A stretch of 64,000 nucleotides of DNA from Maritimibacter sp. 55A14 (GTDB lineage: Bacteria; Pseudomonadota; Alphaproteobacteria; Rhodobacterales; Rhodobacteraceae): contig NZ_QEYE01000008.1 of the NCBI RefSeq assembly GCF_003122205.1, positions 1 to 64,000 on the forward strand, in the 5' to 3' direction. Position 1 is the first letter of the stretch. Each line of letters opens with the position of its first letter. Shown piece after piece: positions 20,057-28,917 of this stretch. The translations under genes and the position numbers were made by a program. The notes under the pieces were generated by a model, which saw nothing but the letters and a program-made list of their open reading frames with translations, made no database searches and was not told where the DNA came from.

Positions 20057-21073
20057 ATGAAAAAAACGGTATTTTTTGGCGCGCTGACGGCGGCCGGCCT
20101 GGCTGCGGGCATGGCTTCGGCGGCCACGCTGGACGACGTCAAGGCGAAGGGCTTCCTTCAATGCGGCGTCACGACGGGCCTCGTCGGTTTCGCCGCGCCT
20201 GACGCGAACGGCGAATGGACCGGCTTCGACGTCGGTGTTTGCCGGGCTGTCGCTGCTGCGATCTTCGGTGATCCGACGGCGGTCAAGTTCACACCCACGA
20301 CCGGCAAGACGCGCTTCACCGCGCTGGCTTCGGGCGAAGTTGACATGCTGGCCCGGAACACCACCTGGACCTTCTCGCGCGACGTGGACCTGAAGTTCGA
20401 ATTCAACGGCGTCAACTACTATGACGGTCAGGGCTTCATGATTCCCAAGAACCTGGGCGTGACCTCGGCCAAGGAACTGGACGGCGCGACCGTCTGCATC
20501 CAGACCGGCACCACGACCGAGCTGAACCTCGCGGACTTCTTCCGCAAGAACAACATCAGCTACGAGCCGGTGCCGATCGAGACCAACGCCGAAGGCAACC
20601 AGCAGTACCTGGCTGGTGCCTGTGACGCTTACACGACCGACGCTTCGGGCCTGGCCTCGACGCGTGCGACCTTCGAGAACCCGCAGGATCACGTCATCCT
20701 GCCCGAGATCATCTCCAAGGAGCCGCTGGGCCCGCTCGTGCGTCACGGCGACCACGAATGGGGCGATGTCGTGCGCTGGACGCTCAACGCGCTGATCGCG
20801 GCCGAAGAACTGGGCGTGACCTCCGCCAATGTGGACGAGCTTGCCAAGGGGACCAACAACCCCGAGGTCAACCGTCTGCTGGGCACCGAGGGCAACCTGG
20901 GCGAGATGCTGGGCCTGTCCGGCGACTGGGCCGTGAACGCCATCAAGGCCGGTGGCAACTACGGCGAGCTTTTCGAGACGCATATCGGCGAGAACACCCC
21001 GATCGGTCTGGCGCGCGGCCTGAATGCGCAGTGGACCGATGGCGGGCTGCTCTACTCTCCGCCGTTCCGTTGA
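20057..21073 (+). CDS. aapJ: General L-amino acid ABC transporter, substrate-binding protein AapJ
   Basis: This 338-residue periplasmic protein has a signal peptide (residues 1-22, ending MASA-ATLDDVKAKG). The type 2 amino-acid-binding fold carries GFDVGVCRAVAAAIFGDP, VDMLARNTTWTFSRD and YTTDASGLASTRATF. It delivers a broad set of L-amino acids to AapQMP. A GAAGAGG ribosome-binding site lies seven bases before the ATG. In the 258-base upstream gap a TTGACG at 19928-19933 is followed 17 bases later by CCAAAC, a weak promoter candidate. A hairpin follows the stop. Confidence 0.95.
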   Translation: MKKTVFFGALTAAGLAAGMASAATLDDVKAKGFLQCGVTTGLVGFAAPDANGEWTGFDVGVCRAVAAAIFGDPTAVKFTPTTGKTRFTALASGEVDMLARNTTWTFSRDVDLKFEFNGVNYYDGQGFMIPKNLGVTSAKELDGATVCIQTGTTTELNLADFFRKNNISYEPVPIETNAEGNQQYLAGACDAYTTDASGLASTRATFENPQDHVILPEIISKEPLGPLVRHGDHEWGDVVRWTLNALIAAEELGVTSANVDELAKGTNNPEVNRLLGTEGNLGEMLGLSGDWAVNAIKAGGNYGELFETHIGENTPIGLARGLNAQWTDGGLLYSPPFR

Positions 21074-21087
21074 TCGGCTGAAAACAG

Positions 21088-21119
21088 GGGGCGCGGGGGA
21101 CATCCCGCGCCCCTCTTTC
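21088..21119 (+). terminator. Hairpin between aapJ and aapQ (partial terminator)
   Basis: GGGGCGCGGG (21088-21097) pairs with CCCGCGCCCC (21104-21113) around GGACAT. TCTTTCT follows. It lies 14 bases after the aapJ stop inside an otherwise co-directional operon. Such hairpins in ABC importer operons often leave more binding-protein mRNA than permease mRNA; that role here is inferred. Confidence 0.6.
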
Positions 21120-21208
21120 TGACTGAAGACAAACAAGAATAACCTGCCAGATAAAAAGGGTGCCGCATTTGTGGACACTCGTGGGCAGGCCGCAGTGGGG
21201 ATACATTC

Positions 21209-22423
21209 ATGTCCGCAATCACGGACCCGCCGCCGAAGTCGTTCCGGCTGTCCATGCTGGTCAACGACACGCGCTACCGATCCTATACCTTCCAGTTTAT
21301 CGCCCTGGTCCTTCTGATCATGCTGGTCTCCTATCTCGGGGCGAACCTGGTTCAGAACCTGGCCGATCAGGGGCAGAATATCTCCTACGGGTTCCTCGGT
21401 GAGCCAGCCGGGTACGACATTAACCAGCGGCCGATCCCATACGAAAACCAGGACACGCATATGCGCGCCGCGTTCGTGGGCGTGCTCAACACGCTGATCG
21501 TGGCCTTCCTGGGCTGTCTGACCGCGACGATCATCGGGGTCTTCGCGGGCGTCGCGCGGCTGTCGCAGAACTGGATCGTGCGCAAGCTGATGGCGATCTA
21601 TGTCGAGGCGTTCCGCAACGTGCCGGTCCTGATCTGGATCCTGATCATCTATACGGTGATGACCGCGGCGATGCCGGCCCCGAACGCCTTTCGGGGCGAT
21701 ACGCCGGCGGCCAGCATGGTGCTGGACGCGGTGGCGTTCACCAATCGCGGCGTTTACGTGCCCGCACCGATCTGGGGCGAAGGCTCGATGATCGTGGTGC
21801 TGGTCTTCCTGGCGTCGATCGCGGGCGCCATCTACTATCGCCGCTACGCGACCAAGCTGCTCTACGACACCGGACGGCTGTTGCCGATGGGCTGGCCGTC
21901 GCTGGCGATCCTCTTCGTGCCGACGCTGCTGATCTTCTTCATCCTGGGCCAGCCGATCAGCCTCGACTATCCGGTGCTCAAGGGCTTCAATTTCGGCGGC
22001 GGGCTGCATATCCGCGGTTCGCTCATCGCGCTCTGGTTCGCGCTGGCGGTCTATACCGGCGCATTCATCGCCGAGAACGTGCGCGCCGGCATCCAGGCCG
22101 TTTCGCATGGGCAGACCGAGGCCGCGGCGTCGCTTGGCCTGCGGCCGAGCCGGATCATGAACCTGGTGGTCCTGCCTCAGGCGCTGCGCGTCATCATTCC
22201 GCCGGTCATTTCCCAATACCTGAACCTCACCAAGAACTCGTCGCTGGCGATCGCGGTGGGCTACATGGACGTGACCGGCACGCTGGGGGGCATCACGCTC
22301 AACCAGACGGGGCGCGCGATCGAGACGATCCTGCTGCTGATGCTGTTCTACCTGGCGATCTCGCTGGCGATCTCGGGCGTCATGAACGCCTATAACAACG
22401 CCATCAAACTGAAGGAGCGCTGA
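21209..22423 (+). CDS. aapQ: General L-amino acid ABC transporter, permease AapQ
   Basis: This 404-residue inner-membrane protein has about eight hydrophobic segments and the HisM-type permease core. The EAA loop is GQTEAAASLGLRPSRIMNLV followed by LPQALRVIIPP, which docks on AapP. The long N-terminal part with a periplasmic insert (GYDINQRPIPYENQDTHMRA) is typical of AapQ. It pairs with AapM, which starts two bases after the stop. Confidence 0.95.
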   Translation: MSAITDPPPKSFRLSMLVNDTRYRSYTFQFIALVLLIMLVSYLGANLVQNLADQGQNISYGFLGEPAGYDINQRPIPYENQDTHMRAAFVGVLNTLIVAFLGCLTATIIGVFAGVARLSQNWIVRKLMAIYVEAFRNVPVLIWILIIYTVMTAAMPAPNAFRGDTPAASMVLDAVAFTNRGVYVPAPIWGEGSMIVVLVFLASIAGAIYYRRYATKLLYDTGRLLPMGWPSLAILFVPTLLIFFILGQPISLDYPVLKGFNFGGGLHIRGSLIALWFALAVYTGAFIAENVRAGIQAVSHGQTEAAASLGLRPSRIMNLVVLPQALRVIIPPVISQYLNLTKNSSLAIAVGYMDVTGTLGGITLNQTGRAIETILLLMLFYLAISLAISGVMNAYNNAIKLKER

Positions 22424-22425
22424 TC

Positions 22426-23715
22426 ATGAACCGGGATCAACTCTCCTTCGTCCGCCACGACATGCTGCCGGAGGCCGAGCCGCCGGTGACCGAAAAGGGC
22501 ATCGTGAAATGGCTGCGGGAGAATCTCTTCTCCTCGGTTTCCAACACGGTGCTGACCCTTGCCGCGATCTGGGCGGTCTACTACCTGGTGTCCGCCTCCG
22601 GGCCGTGGCTGATCAACGGGGTCTGGGACACGTCGAGCCTCAGCCAATGCCGCGAGGTGCTCCAGGGCCAGGTCGGCGGCTGTTTCTCTGTACTCACCGA
22701 ACGCTGGAACCAGCTCCTCTTCGGGTTCAAGTACCCCACGCATCTCTACTGGCGCCCGGCGCTGGCCTTCGTGCTGCTCTTCGTGGCGCTGGCACCGGTG
22801 CTCTTTTCCAAGATTTTTCCGCGCAAGATGCTGGTGCTGACGGGGCTCTATCCCTTCATCGCCTTCTACCTGATCTGGGGCGGCACCATCCTGACGCCGA
22901 TTTTCGCGCTCCTGGGCATCGTGCTGGGTTTCCTGGTCTACCGGAAACTGATTTATCAGAGCGCGGCGATGGGGCTTCTGGGCGGTGTCGCGACGGCCTT
23001 CGTCTTCTGGATCCTGACCGGGATGCTGGGCGATACCGTCGCCGGCGTCCTGGCGCTGGAGCCGGTCGCGTCGCGCGACATGGGGGGCTTCATGCTCAAC
23101 CTGATGCTGGGCGTGGTCTGCGTGTCGCTGTCGCTGCCGCTGGGCATCCTGCTGGCGCTGGGGCGGCAATCGACGATGCCGATCATCAAGGTGATCTGCG
23201 TCGTGTTCATCGAGTTCATCCGCGGCGTGCCGCTGATCACGCTCCTCTTCGTGGCGAATGTCGTGCTGGCCTATTTCCTGCCACCGGGCACGAATTTCGA
23301 CCTGATCCTGCGGGTGATCATCATGATCACCATGTTCGCCAGCGCCTATATCGCCGAGGTGATCCGGGGCGGTCTGGCGGCACTGCCGCGCGGGCAGTAC
23401 GAGGCCGGGGACAGTCTGGGCCTCGATTACGCGCAGTCGATGCAGTTCATCATCCTGCCGCAGGCGCTGAAGATATCCATCCCCGGCATCGTCAATGTCG
23501 CGGTGGGGCTCTTCAAGGACACGACACTGGTCTCGGTTATCTCCATGTTCGATCTGGTCGGCATGGTCCGTGGACCGATCCTCGCCTCGACCGCATGGAA
23601 CGGCGTCTATTGGGAGCTCTTCGGCTTCTCGGCGCTGCTCTTCTTCGTCGTGTGCTACGGCATTTCCCAATATTCGCAATGGCTGGAGCGGCAGCTTCAG
23701 ACCGATCACCATTAA
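22426..23715 (+). CDS. aapM: General L-amino acid ABC transporter, permease AapM
   Basis: This 429-residue membrane protein carries the second permease. Its EAA loop is RGQYEAGDSLGLDYAQSMQF followed by ILPQALKISIPGIVN, and the segment VFIEFIRGVPLITLLFVANV belongs to the BPD transport fold. Extra N-terminal membrane segments and a hydrophilic periplasmic loop (SSLSQCREVLQGQVGGC) match AapM. The gene follows aapQ by two bases and precedes aapP by twelve. Confidence 0.95.
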   Translation: MNRDQLSFVRHDMLPEAEPPVTEKGIVKWLRENLFSSVSNTVLTLAAIWAVYYLVSASGPWLINGVWDTSSLSQCREVLQGQVGGCFSVLTERWNQLLFGFKYPTHLYWRPALAFVLLFVALAPVLFSKIFPRKMLVLTGLYPFIAFYLIWGGTILTPIFALLGIVLGFLVYRKLIYQSAAMGLLGGVATAFVFWILTGMLGDTVAGVLALEPVASRDMGGFMLNLMLGVVCVSLSLPLGILLALGRQSTMPIIKVICVVFIEFIRGVPLITLLFVANVVLAYFLPPGTNFDLILRVIIMITMFASAYIAEVIRGGLAALPRGQYEAGDSLGLDYAQSMQFIILPQALKISIPGIVNVAVGLFKDTTLVSVISMFDLVGMVRGPILASTAWNGVYWELFGFSALLFFVVCYGISQYSQWLERQLQTDHH

Positions 23716-23727
23716 GGAGGGCCTCAG

Positions 23728-24495
23728 ATGGCTGAAGCTGCTCAGTTGAAGGTTTCCGACGAGGTCGCGATCTCGATCGAGAACATGAACAAGTGGTTCG
23801 GTACGTTCCATGTGCTGCGCGATATCGACCTGACCGTCTATCGTGGCGAGCGGATCGTGATTGCGGGGCCGTCCGGGTCGGGCAAGTCCACCCTGATCCG
23901 CTGCATCAACGCGCTGGAGGAGCACCAGAAGGGCAAGATCACGGTGGACGGCACGCTGCTGTCTTCCGATCTCAAGAACATCGACAAGATCCGCTCGGAA
24001 GTGGGCATGGTGTTCCAGCACTTCAATCTCTTCCCGCATCTCACCATTCTCGAAAACTGCACGCTGGCGCCGATCTGGGTGCGCAAGACCCCCAAGCGGG
24101 AAGCCGAGGAAACGGCGATGCATTTCCTGACCAAGGTCAAGATCCCCGAACAGGCGGACAAGTATCCCGGCCAGCTTTCCGGCGGTCAGCAGCAGCGGGT
24201 GGCGATTGCCCGGTCGCTGTGCATGCGACCGCGCATCATGCTCTTCGACGAGCCGACATCGGCGCTCGACCCCGAGATGATCAAGGAGGTTCTGGACACG
24301 ATGGTGGAACTGGCCGAGGAGGGCATGACCATGCTCTGTGTCACCCACGAGATGGGCTTTGCCCGCCAGGTGGCGAACCGGGTCATCTTCATGGACCAGG
24401 GCCAGATCGTCGAACAAAACGAGCCGGAGGAGTTCTTCAACAACCCGAAGAGCGAACGCACGAAGCTCTTCCTGAGTCAGATACTCGGGCACTGA
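23728..24495 (+). CDS. aapP: General L-amino acid ABC transporter, ATPase AapP
   Basis: This 255-residue ABC ATPase has Walker [10 protein letters not shown] at residues 47-55, Q-loop [11 protein letters not shown], signature LSGGQQQR starting at 150, Walker B MLFDE at 171-175 and the switch His in VTHEMGF. It powers AapQM. TAAGGAGG just upstream gives a strong ribosome-binding site. The gene ends the operon and is followed by a bidirectional terminator shared with the convergent sixA-like gene. Confidence 0.96.
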   Translation: MAEAAQLKVSDEVAISIENMNKWFGTFHVLRDIDLTVYRGERIVIAGPSGSGKSTLIRCINALEEHQKGKITVDGTLLSSDLKNIDKIRSEVGMVFQHFNLFPHLTILENCTLAPIWVRKTPKREAEETAMHFLTKVKIPEQADKYPGQLSGGQQQRVAIARSLCMRPRIMLFDEPTSALDPEMIKEVLDTMVELAEEGMTMLCVTHEMGFARQVANRVIFMDQGQIVEQNEPEEFFNNPKSERTKLFLSQILGH

Positions 24496-24523
24496 GCGCC
24501 CTTTTTCGAACCGCGTGAACATG

Positions 24524-24553
24524 GAAAGCCCCGGCCGCCCGGCCGGGGCTTTC
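24524..24553. terminator. Bidirectional terminator between aapP and the sixA-like gene
   Basis: GAAAGCCCCGGCCG (24524-24537) and CGGCCGGGGCTTTC (24540-24553) are a perfect 14-base inverted repeat with a two-base spacer. Each arm begins or ends with an A/T run, so it can end both the rightward aap transcript and the leftward transcript arriving from the convergent gene. Confidence 0.8.
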
Positions 24554-24570
24554 GCCGTCCTGAGCCCCTG

Positions 24571-25074
24571 TCAGTCGAGATCGCGCGGCACGATGAAATC
24601 AAGAATCTCGCCGGTACCGGGCTGAACGTCGCGCCAGTCGTCGAGGTCGAACTCCAGCACCAGCGTCGCGCCGGTGGGGTATTTGCCGAATTTCATGTGC
24701 TCGGGCAGATGCCGCGGCATGGCGTGGGCGAAGGCCCCGATCCCCGGATTGTGGCAGATCAGCAGCACGCATTCGCCGCTTGCGCCCCGCAGCGCGTCCT
24801 GTATCGCGATGGGCGCGGCCATATAGAGACCGCGCAGATACTCCGCACGGGGCTGCGGCCCGGCCAGGGCGGGTGCCATGCCGTTCCAGGTCTCGCGGGC
24901 GCGCTGCGCGGTCGAGCAGAGCAGTTCGTCGGGCAGGTAGCCACGCGCCGTCAGCCAGTCGCCGATCCGTGAAGCGGCCTTGCGCCCGCGCCCATTGAGC
25001 GGCCGGTCGTGATCGGCCGGACCCGTGGCCGACCAGCTCGATTTCGCATGACGGGTCAGGATCAGGCGGCGCAT
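24571..25074 (-). CDS. SixA-type phosphohistidine phosphatase / histidine phosphatase
   Basis: This 167-residue protein of the histidine phosphatase superfamily has the RHG-type motif LTRHAKSSW with nucleophile His9 and the second catalytic His108 in LLICHNPGI. The small size and motif spacing match SixA, which in E. coli removes phosphate from phosphohistidine of phosphotransferase proteins. The start is the ATG at 25074, four bases past the stop of the ferredoxin-like gene, so the two form one - strand transcript. Confidence 0.88.
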   Translation of the reverse strand: MRRLILTRHAKSSWSATGPADHDRPLNGRGRKAASRIGDWLTARGYLPDELLCSTAQRARETWNGMAPALAGPQPRAEYLRGLYMAAPIAIQDALRGASGECVLLICHNPGIGAFAHAMPRHLPEHMKFGKYPTGATLVLEFDLDDWRDVQPGTGEILDFIVPRDLD

Positions 25075-25078
25075 CGGG

Positions 25079-25732
25079 TCATTCCTTGTGGAAGGCCGCC
25101 ATGTGGAAGGCGGATTGCCCCGGCATCCTGCCATAGCTTCGGCTGACCGGGCAACTGCGGCGAACGGCGCATCCGTCGTTCATGCAGTGCGTTCCGTCCG
25201 ACGTGTCGAGATAGGCGTGGCAGGCCGTCAGGTCATAGCTTGTGCCCAGCGCCCCGACGGGACAGGCGCTCAGGCAGGGTTTGGCCCGGCAATCGTCGCA
25301 GGGCGGTGCGGCGGGCGGCGCGGGCAGCGCGAGGCGGTCCTCCAGGGCCAGCGCGCCGCGATAGGACACCATGAGCCCTGCGCGGTCGTGCACCAGCATC
25401 CCCACGGGCGAGGGCCAGGCCCGGCCGGAGTGCAGCGCCCAGCGGATGAAGGGCCGGCGCGGCGTGCCGAACGGATAAAGCGCCGCTGCGTCCAGCCGTT
25501 CGGCCAGCCCCCCCACCACCCGTGCCGACCACCGGTCGAGCGGGTCCGCTGCGCCGTCGCGGTACTCCGCCGAAGCCCGGAAGGCCGGCCAGAAGCCCGG
25601 CTCATGCGGACCCAGCAGGATCAGCGTCCCGGTGCCCGCGGGCGCTTCGTCCGCCGGTTCGAGGTGGAAGGCCCCGAACACCTCCAGCGCCACGTCGCGC
25701 GCGGTGGCGTCGATCTCGTCCAGCGCTCTCAT
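25079..25732 (-). CDS. Ferredoxin-like protein with two cysteine clusters (QueG-related)
   Basis: This 217-residue protein has a first cluster Cys145-x2-Cys148-x4-Cys153-x3-Cys157 with the ferredoxin-type CPVGA context. Further cysteines at 171, 183, 188 and 194 suggest two iron-sulfur clusters. The arrangement recalls epoxyqueuosine reductase QueG, but the protein is shorter and lacks the cobalamin-domain length, so I call it only ferredoxin-like. The ATG at 25732 overlaps the upstream stop (ATGA), which decides this start over an upstream one. Confidence 0.75.
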   Translation of the reverse strand: MRALDEIDATARDVALEVFGAFHLEPADEAPAGTGTLILLGPHEPGFWPAFRASAEYRDGAADPLDRWSARVVGGLAERLDAAALYPFGTPRRPFIRWALHSGRAWPSPVGMLVHDRAGLMVSYRGALALEDRLALPAPPAAPPCDDCRAKPCLSACPVGALGTSYDLTACHAYLDTSDGTHCMNDGCAVRRSCPVSRSYGRMPGQSAFHMAAFHKE

Positions 25733-26523
25733 CCGCGACGGAAGGGGAGCATCAGGCTCCACCCCAGGCGGGAGGGCCGGTCGTCCTGCCATTCCAGGCC
25801 GATGGTCATGTCGCTGTGCCCGGCTGCCGGCTGCGCGCGATAGGTGCCGAATATCCGGTCCCAGACCGAGAGCGCGAAACCGTAATTCCGGTCATGCTCC
25901 TCGCGCCGGTCGGAATGGTGGACGCGGTGCATGTCCGGTGTCACGAGCAAGAGGCGCAGCAGGCGGTCCAGCCGCGGCGGAAGGTTTAGATTGGCGTGAT
26001 TGAACATCGCGGTTCCGTTCAGGATGATCTCGAAGAGCAGGACCGCCAGCGCCGACGGCCCAAGCGCGTAAACCATGGCGATCTTGATCAGCATCGACAG
26101 CATGATCTCGACCGGGTGAAACCGGAAAGCGGTGGTGACGTCGAAATCCCGGTCGGCATGGTGGACCCGGTGCAGACGCCAGAGGATCGGAACCTTGTGG
26201 GTCACCAGGTGCTGTGCCCAGATCGCCAGGTCGAGCAGCGCCACCGAAAGCGCGACCTCCAGCCAGACGGGCCAGCCGAGCGCGTTGAAAAGGCCCCAGC
26301 CCTGCGCCGCGGCGTCATAGGCTGCCCCGATGGCAAGAAGCGGCATCCCGATGGCCATCGCCCGCAGCGTCAGCGTGTCGAGTAGCACGATCGCCCAGTT
26401 GGTTGCCCAGCGGCGCAGGCGCGGCTGCCGCCGGCCGCGGCGGGGCAGCCATGCCTCGGCCATCGCGAACACCGCGAAAAGCCCCAGGAAGGCCGCGAGT
26501 CTGGCGATTGTGGCGCTGTCCAT
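25729..26523 (-). CDS. Sterol desaturase / fatty acid hydroxylase superfamily membrane protein
   Basis: This 264-residue membrane protein has the eight-histidine di-iron pattern: HLVTHKVPILWRLHRVHH, RFHPVEIM, MFNHANLNL, and DMHRVHHSDRREEHDRNYGF. Members oxidise lipids such as fatty acids, sterols or carotenoids using a di-iron centre; the substrate here is unknown. The start is the ATG at 26523, 42 bases after the argB stop. The gene overlaps the ferredoxin-like gene by four bases, so the latter could supply electrons (inference). Confidence 0.85.
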   Translation of the reverse strand: MDSATIARLAAFLGLFAVFAMAEAWLPRRGRRQPRLRRWATNWAIVLLDTLTLRAMAIGMPLLAIGAAYDAAAQGWGLFNALGWPVWLEVALSVALLDLAIWAQHLVTHKVPILWRLHRVHHADRDFDVTTAFRFHPVEIMLSMLIKIAMVYALGPSALAVLLFEIILNGTAMFNHANLNLPPRLDRLLRLLLVTPDMHRVHHSDRREEHDRNYGFALSVWDRIFGTYRAQPAAGHSDMTIGLEWQDDRPSRLGWSLMLPFRRG

Positions 26524-26565
26524 GCCCCGAACTCTGGCCCAACCCGGCGGGGGCGGCAAGCTTGA

Positions 26566-27432
26566 TCAGGCGAGCCGGATGATGCTGCCCGCGCCGTGGT
26601 CGGTAAAAAGTTCCAGCAGGCAGGCATTGGCCGCGCGCCCGTCCAGGATGACCACGGCACGTACCCCGGCCGCCAGTGCGGCGAGCGCGGTTTCGGTCTT
26701 GGGGATCATCCCGCCTGCGATGGTGCCGTCCGCCGTCAGGTCGCGGATCTGGTCGGCGGTGAGCGCGGTCAGCACCTCGCCCGCGCCGTTCATCACGCCG
26801 GCGGTGTCGGTCAGCAACAGCAGCCGGTCGGCCTTCAGCGCGGCGGCGATGGCGCCCGCCGCGGTGTCGCCGTTGACATTGAAGGTCTCGCCGTCACGGC
26901 CCATGCCCAGCGGCGCGACGACCGGGATCATGCCGGCCTCGAAAAGCTGGGTCAGCACTTCGGGGTTCACCTCGGTCGGGCGGCCGACGAAGCCCAGATC
27001 GGGATCATCGGATTCGCACATCATCAGCCCAGCATCCTTGCCCGACAGGCCCACCGCCCGGCCGCCCTGCATGTTGATCGCCTGCACGATGCGCTTGTTG
27101 ATGAGCCCCGAGAGCACCATCTCCACCACTTCCACCGTGGCCAGGTCGGTCACGCGCTTGCCGCGCACGAAATCCGAGGTGATGCCCAGCTTGCCCAGCA
27201 TCTCGTTGATCATCGGGCCGCCGCCATGCACGATCACCGGGTTCACGCCGACCTGGCGCATCAGCACGATATCGCGCGCGAAACTGTCCATCGCCTCGGC
27301 ATCGCCCATCGCATGGCCGCCGAACTTGATGACGACGATCGCGCCGGTATAGCGCTGGAGATAGGGCAGGGCCTCGGAAAGTGTGCGGGCGGTGGCGATC
27401 CAGTCGCGGTTCATGGTGGTCCGTTTCTTCAT
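26566..27432 (-). CDS. argB: Acetylglutamate kinase
   Basis: This 288-residue protein is ArgB, which phosphorylates N-acetylglutamate in arginine synthesis. Visible motifs are [12 protein letters not shown] (Lys of the phosphate site), [31 protein letters not shown] and [14 protein letters not shown]. The ATG at 27432 gives [20 protein letters not shown]; an in-frame ATG at 27414 (MNRDW) is a possible alternative. It follows engB in a long - strand series. Confidence 0.96.
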   Translation of the reverse strand: MKKRTTMNRDWIATARTLSEALPYLQRYTGAIVVIKFGGHAMGDAEAMDSFARDIVLMRQVGVNPVIVHGGGPMINEMLGKLGITSDFVRGKRVTDLATVEVVEMVLSGLINKRIVQAINMQGGRAVGLSGKDAGLMMCESDDPDLGFVGRPTEVNPEVLTQLFEAGMIPVVAPLGMGRDGETFNVNGDTAAGAIAAALKADRLLLLTDTAGVMNGAGEVLTALTADQIRDLTADGTIAGGMIPKTETALAALAAGVRAVVILDGRAANACLLELFTDHGAGSIIRLA

Positions 27433-27508
27433 CTCGGTTCGTGTCCCTGGCGGCGCGGGTTCCTGTTACGCGGCTTGGCGGGACTTGCCAAGTGCCGTGC
27501 GGCCGCGG

Positions 27509-28159
27509 TCAGTCGAGCGTCGCGATGATGGCACGCAGCGTCTCCAGCCCGGTGCCCTTCTCCGCCGATGTCACCACGATTTCCGGGAAGGCGGCGGGAT
27601 GGCGGGCGAGCGTCGCACGCAACCGGTCCAGGACCGTCTCGCGGTCGGCGGCCTTGAGCTTGTCGGCCTTGGTCAGCACCGCCTGGAAGGTCACCGCCGC
27701 GCGGTCGAGCAGCGTCATGATCTCCTCGTCCACCGGTTTCGGCCCGTGCCGCGCGTCGATCAGCACGAAGACGCGGCGCAGGTTCTGCCGCCCGCCGAGA
27801 TAGGCCTTGAGCAGCTTCTGCCATTTCTCCACGACCGCCACGGGCGCCTGCGCATAGCCATAGCCCGGCAGGTCCACAAGGTAGTGGCTGTCGGCGAGGG
27901 TGAAGAAATTGATCTCCTGCGTGCGCCCCGGTGTGCCGGAGGCCCGCGCCAGCGCCTTGCGCCCGGTCAGCGCGTTGATCAGCGTGGATTTTCCGACATT
28001 GGAACGCCCTGCGAAGCAGACCTCCAGCCGGTCGCCTTGGGGCAGGCCCTGCATGGCGACCACGCCTTTCAGGAAATCGCTGCTGCCGGCGAAGAGCTTG
28101 CGGCCGCGCTCGGCCTCGGCAGGCTCGGGGTCTGGCGCGACGGGGAAGGGAAGCTGCAT
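27509..28159 (-). CDS. engB: Ribosome biogenesis GTP-binding protein EngB/YsxC
   Basis: This 216-residue GTPase has G1 GRSNVGKST at residues 51-59, G3 DLPGYG at 96-101 and G4 TKAD at 163-166. EngB/YsxC is needed for 50S assembly. The ATG at 28159 shares one base with the MOSC gene stop (TGATG). The yidC-MOSC-engB-argB order is the common Rhodobacteraceae one. Confidence 0.96.
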   Translation of the reverse strand: MQLPFPVAPDPEPAEAERGRKLFAGSSDFLKGVVAMQGLPQGDRLEVCFAGRSNVGKSTLINALTGRKALARASGTPGRTQEINFFTLADSHYLVDLPGYGYAQAPVAVVEKWQKLLKAYLGGRQNLRRVFVLIDARHGPKPVDEEIMTLLDRAAVTFQAVLTKADKLKAADRETVLDRLRATLARHPAAFPEIVVTSAEKGTGLETLRAIIATLD

Positions 28160-28917
28160 CAGAGCGGCTCGACCGTGTCGCCCGTCGCGATGCGTCCGGG
28201 GGCCGTGACCTCGGCATAGACGCCGAAATCGCGATGGCCCCAGCCAGCCTCCAGCGTGCCCAGCGTGTCGGCGTCGCGCTTGCCGGTGCGGGTGCTGGCC
28301 GTGGTGGCCAGGCAGCGCACCGTGCGTTCGCGTACCGTAAGCTCCGCCGTGCCGATCCGCAGGGTCCGGCCGATCCACTCGAACTCCTCCCAGGGGCCCA
28401 GCCCGTCGAGGATCAGGTTGCCGCGCCAGCGCAGTGGCGAGATCTCGCGCCCCAGCCGCTGGCTGAGCGCCCGGTGCGACGCCAGGTTGATGAGCGAGAT
28501 CGACGGGAAATCGGTGTCGGTCATGCCGCGCCCCGGCGCCTGGACGATGCGCGCGGGTAGCGCGCGCTGCGGATCGCAGAGTGGCGTCACCCAATCGATG
28601 AAGCGCGCATTATCGGCCGGGTCGTCGGGCGCGATGGTCAGGTCGGGCCGGTCGGGATGGGCAAGCGTGACGCGCCGGGCCGCCTCGTCCAGCCGGGCCG
28701 TGATGGCCTGCAGGCTGGCGGTCTTGGCGCAGCGGGAAAACTGCGCCGATGGTGCCCATTGCGGCGTCTCGGTATCGTAGCGCGCGGCGTCGTGGATCAC
28801 CGCCCATGTCCGGTCCCAGGGCATCGTCCGGCCGGCCTCGAGCGTCACCTCATCCAGCGCCTCGCGTCCGTGCGACTTGATCGGGTGGCGCCAGATATGG
28901 GCGACGCGGCCGGTCAT
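28159..28917 (-). CDS. MOSC domain protein
   Basis: This 252-residue protein has an N-terminal MOSC beta-barrel (GRVAHIWRHPIKSHGREALD) and the MOSC core with LRIGTAELTVRERTVRCLAT, whose Cys is the conserved molybdenum or sulfur ligand position. MOSC proteins resemble the molybdenum cofactor sulfurase C-terminal domain and the mARC reductases. The role here is not established. The gene overlaps yidC by four bases and engB by one. Confidence 0.88.
   Translation of the reverse strand: MTGRVAHIWRHPIKSHGREALDEVTLEAGRTMPWDRTWAVIHDAARYDTETPQWAPSAQFSRCAKTASLQAITARLDEAARRVTLAHPDRPDLTIAPDDPADNARFIDWVTPLCDPQRALPARIVQAPGRGMTDTDFPSISLINLASHRALSQRLGREISPLRWRGNLILDGLGPWEEFEWIGRTLRIGTAELTVRERTVRCLATTASTRTGKRDADTLGTLEAGWGHRDFGVYAEVTAPGRIATGDTVEPL

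Noticed and set aside
19583-24522. Very long open frames on the - strand opposite aapJ-aapP and ATP12
   Set aside because: High GC makes stops rare in the shadow frames. The + strand genes are certain, and the - strand translations are Arg/His/Gln-rich with no family motifs.
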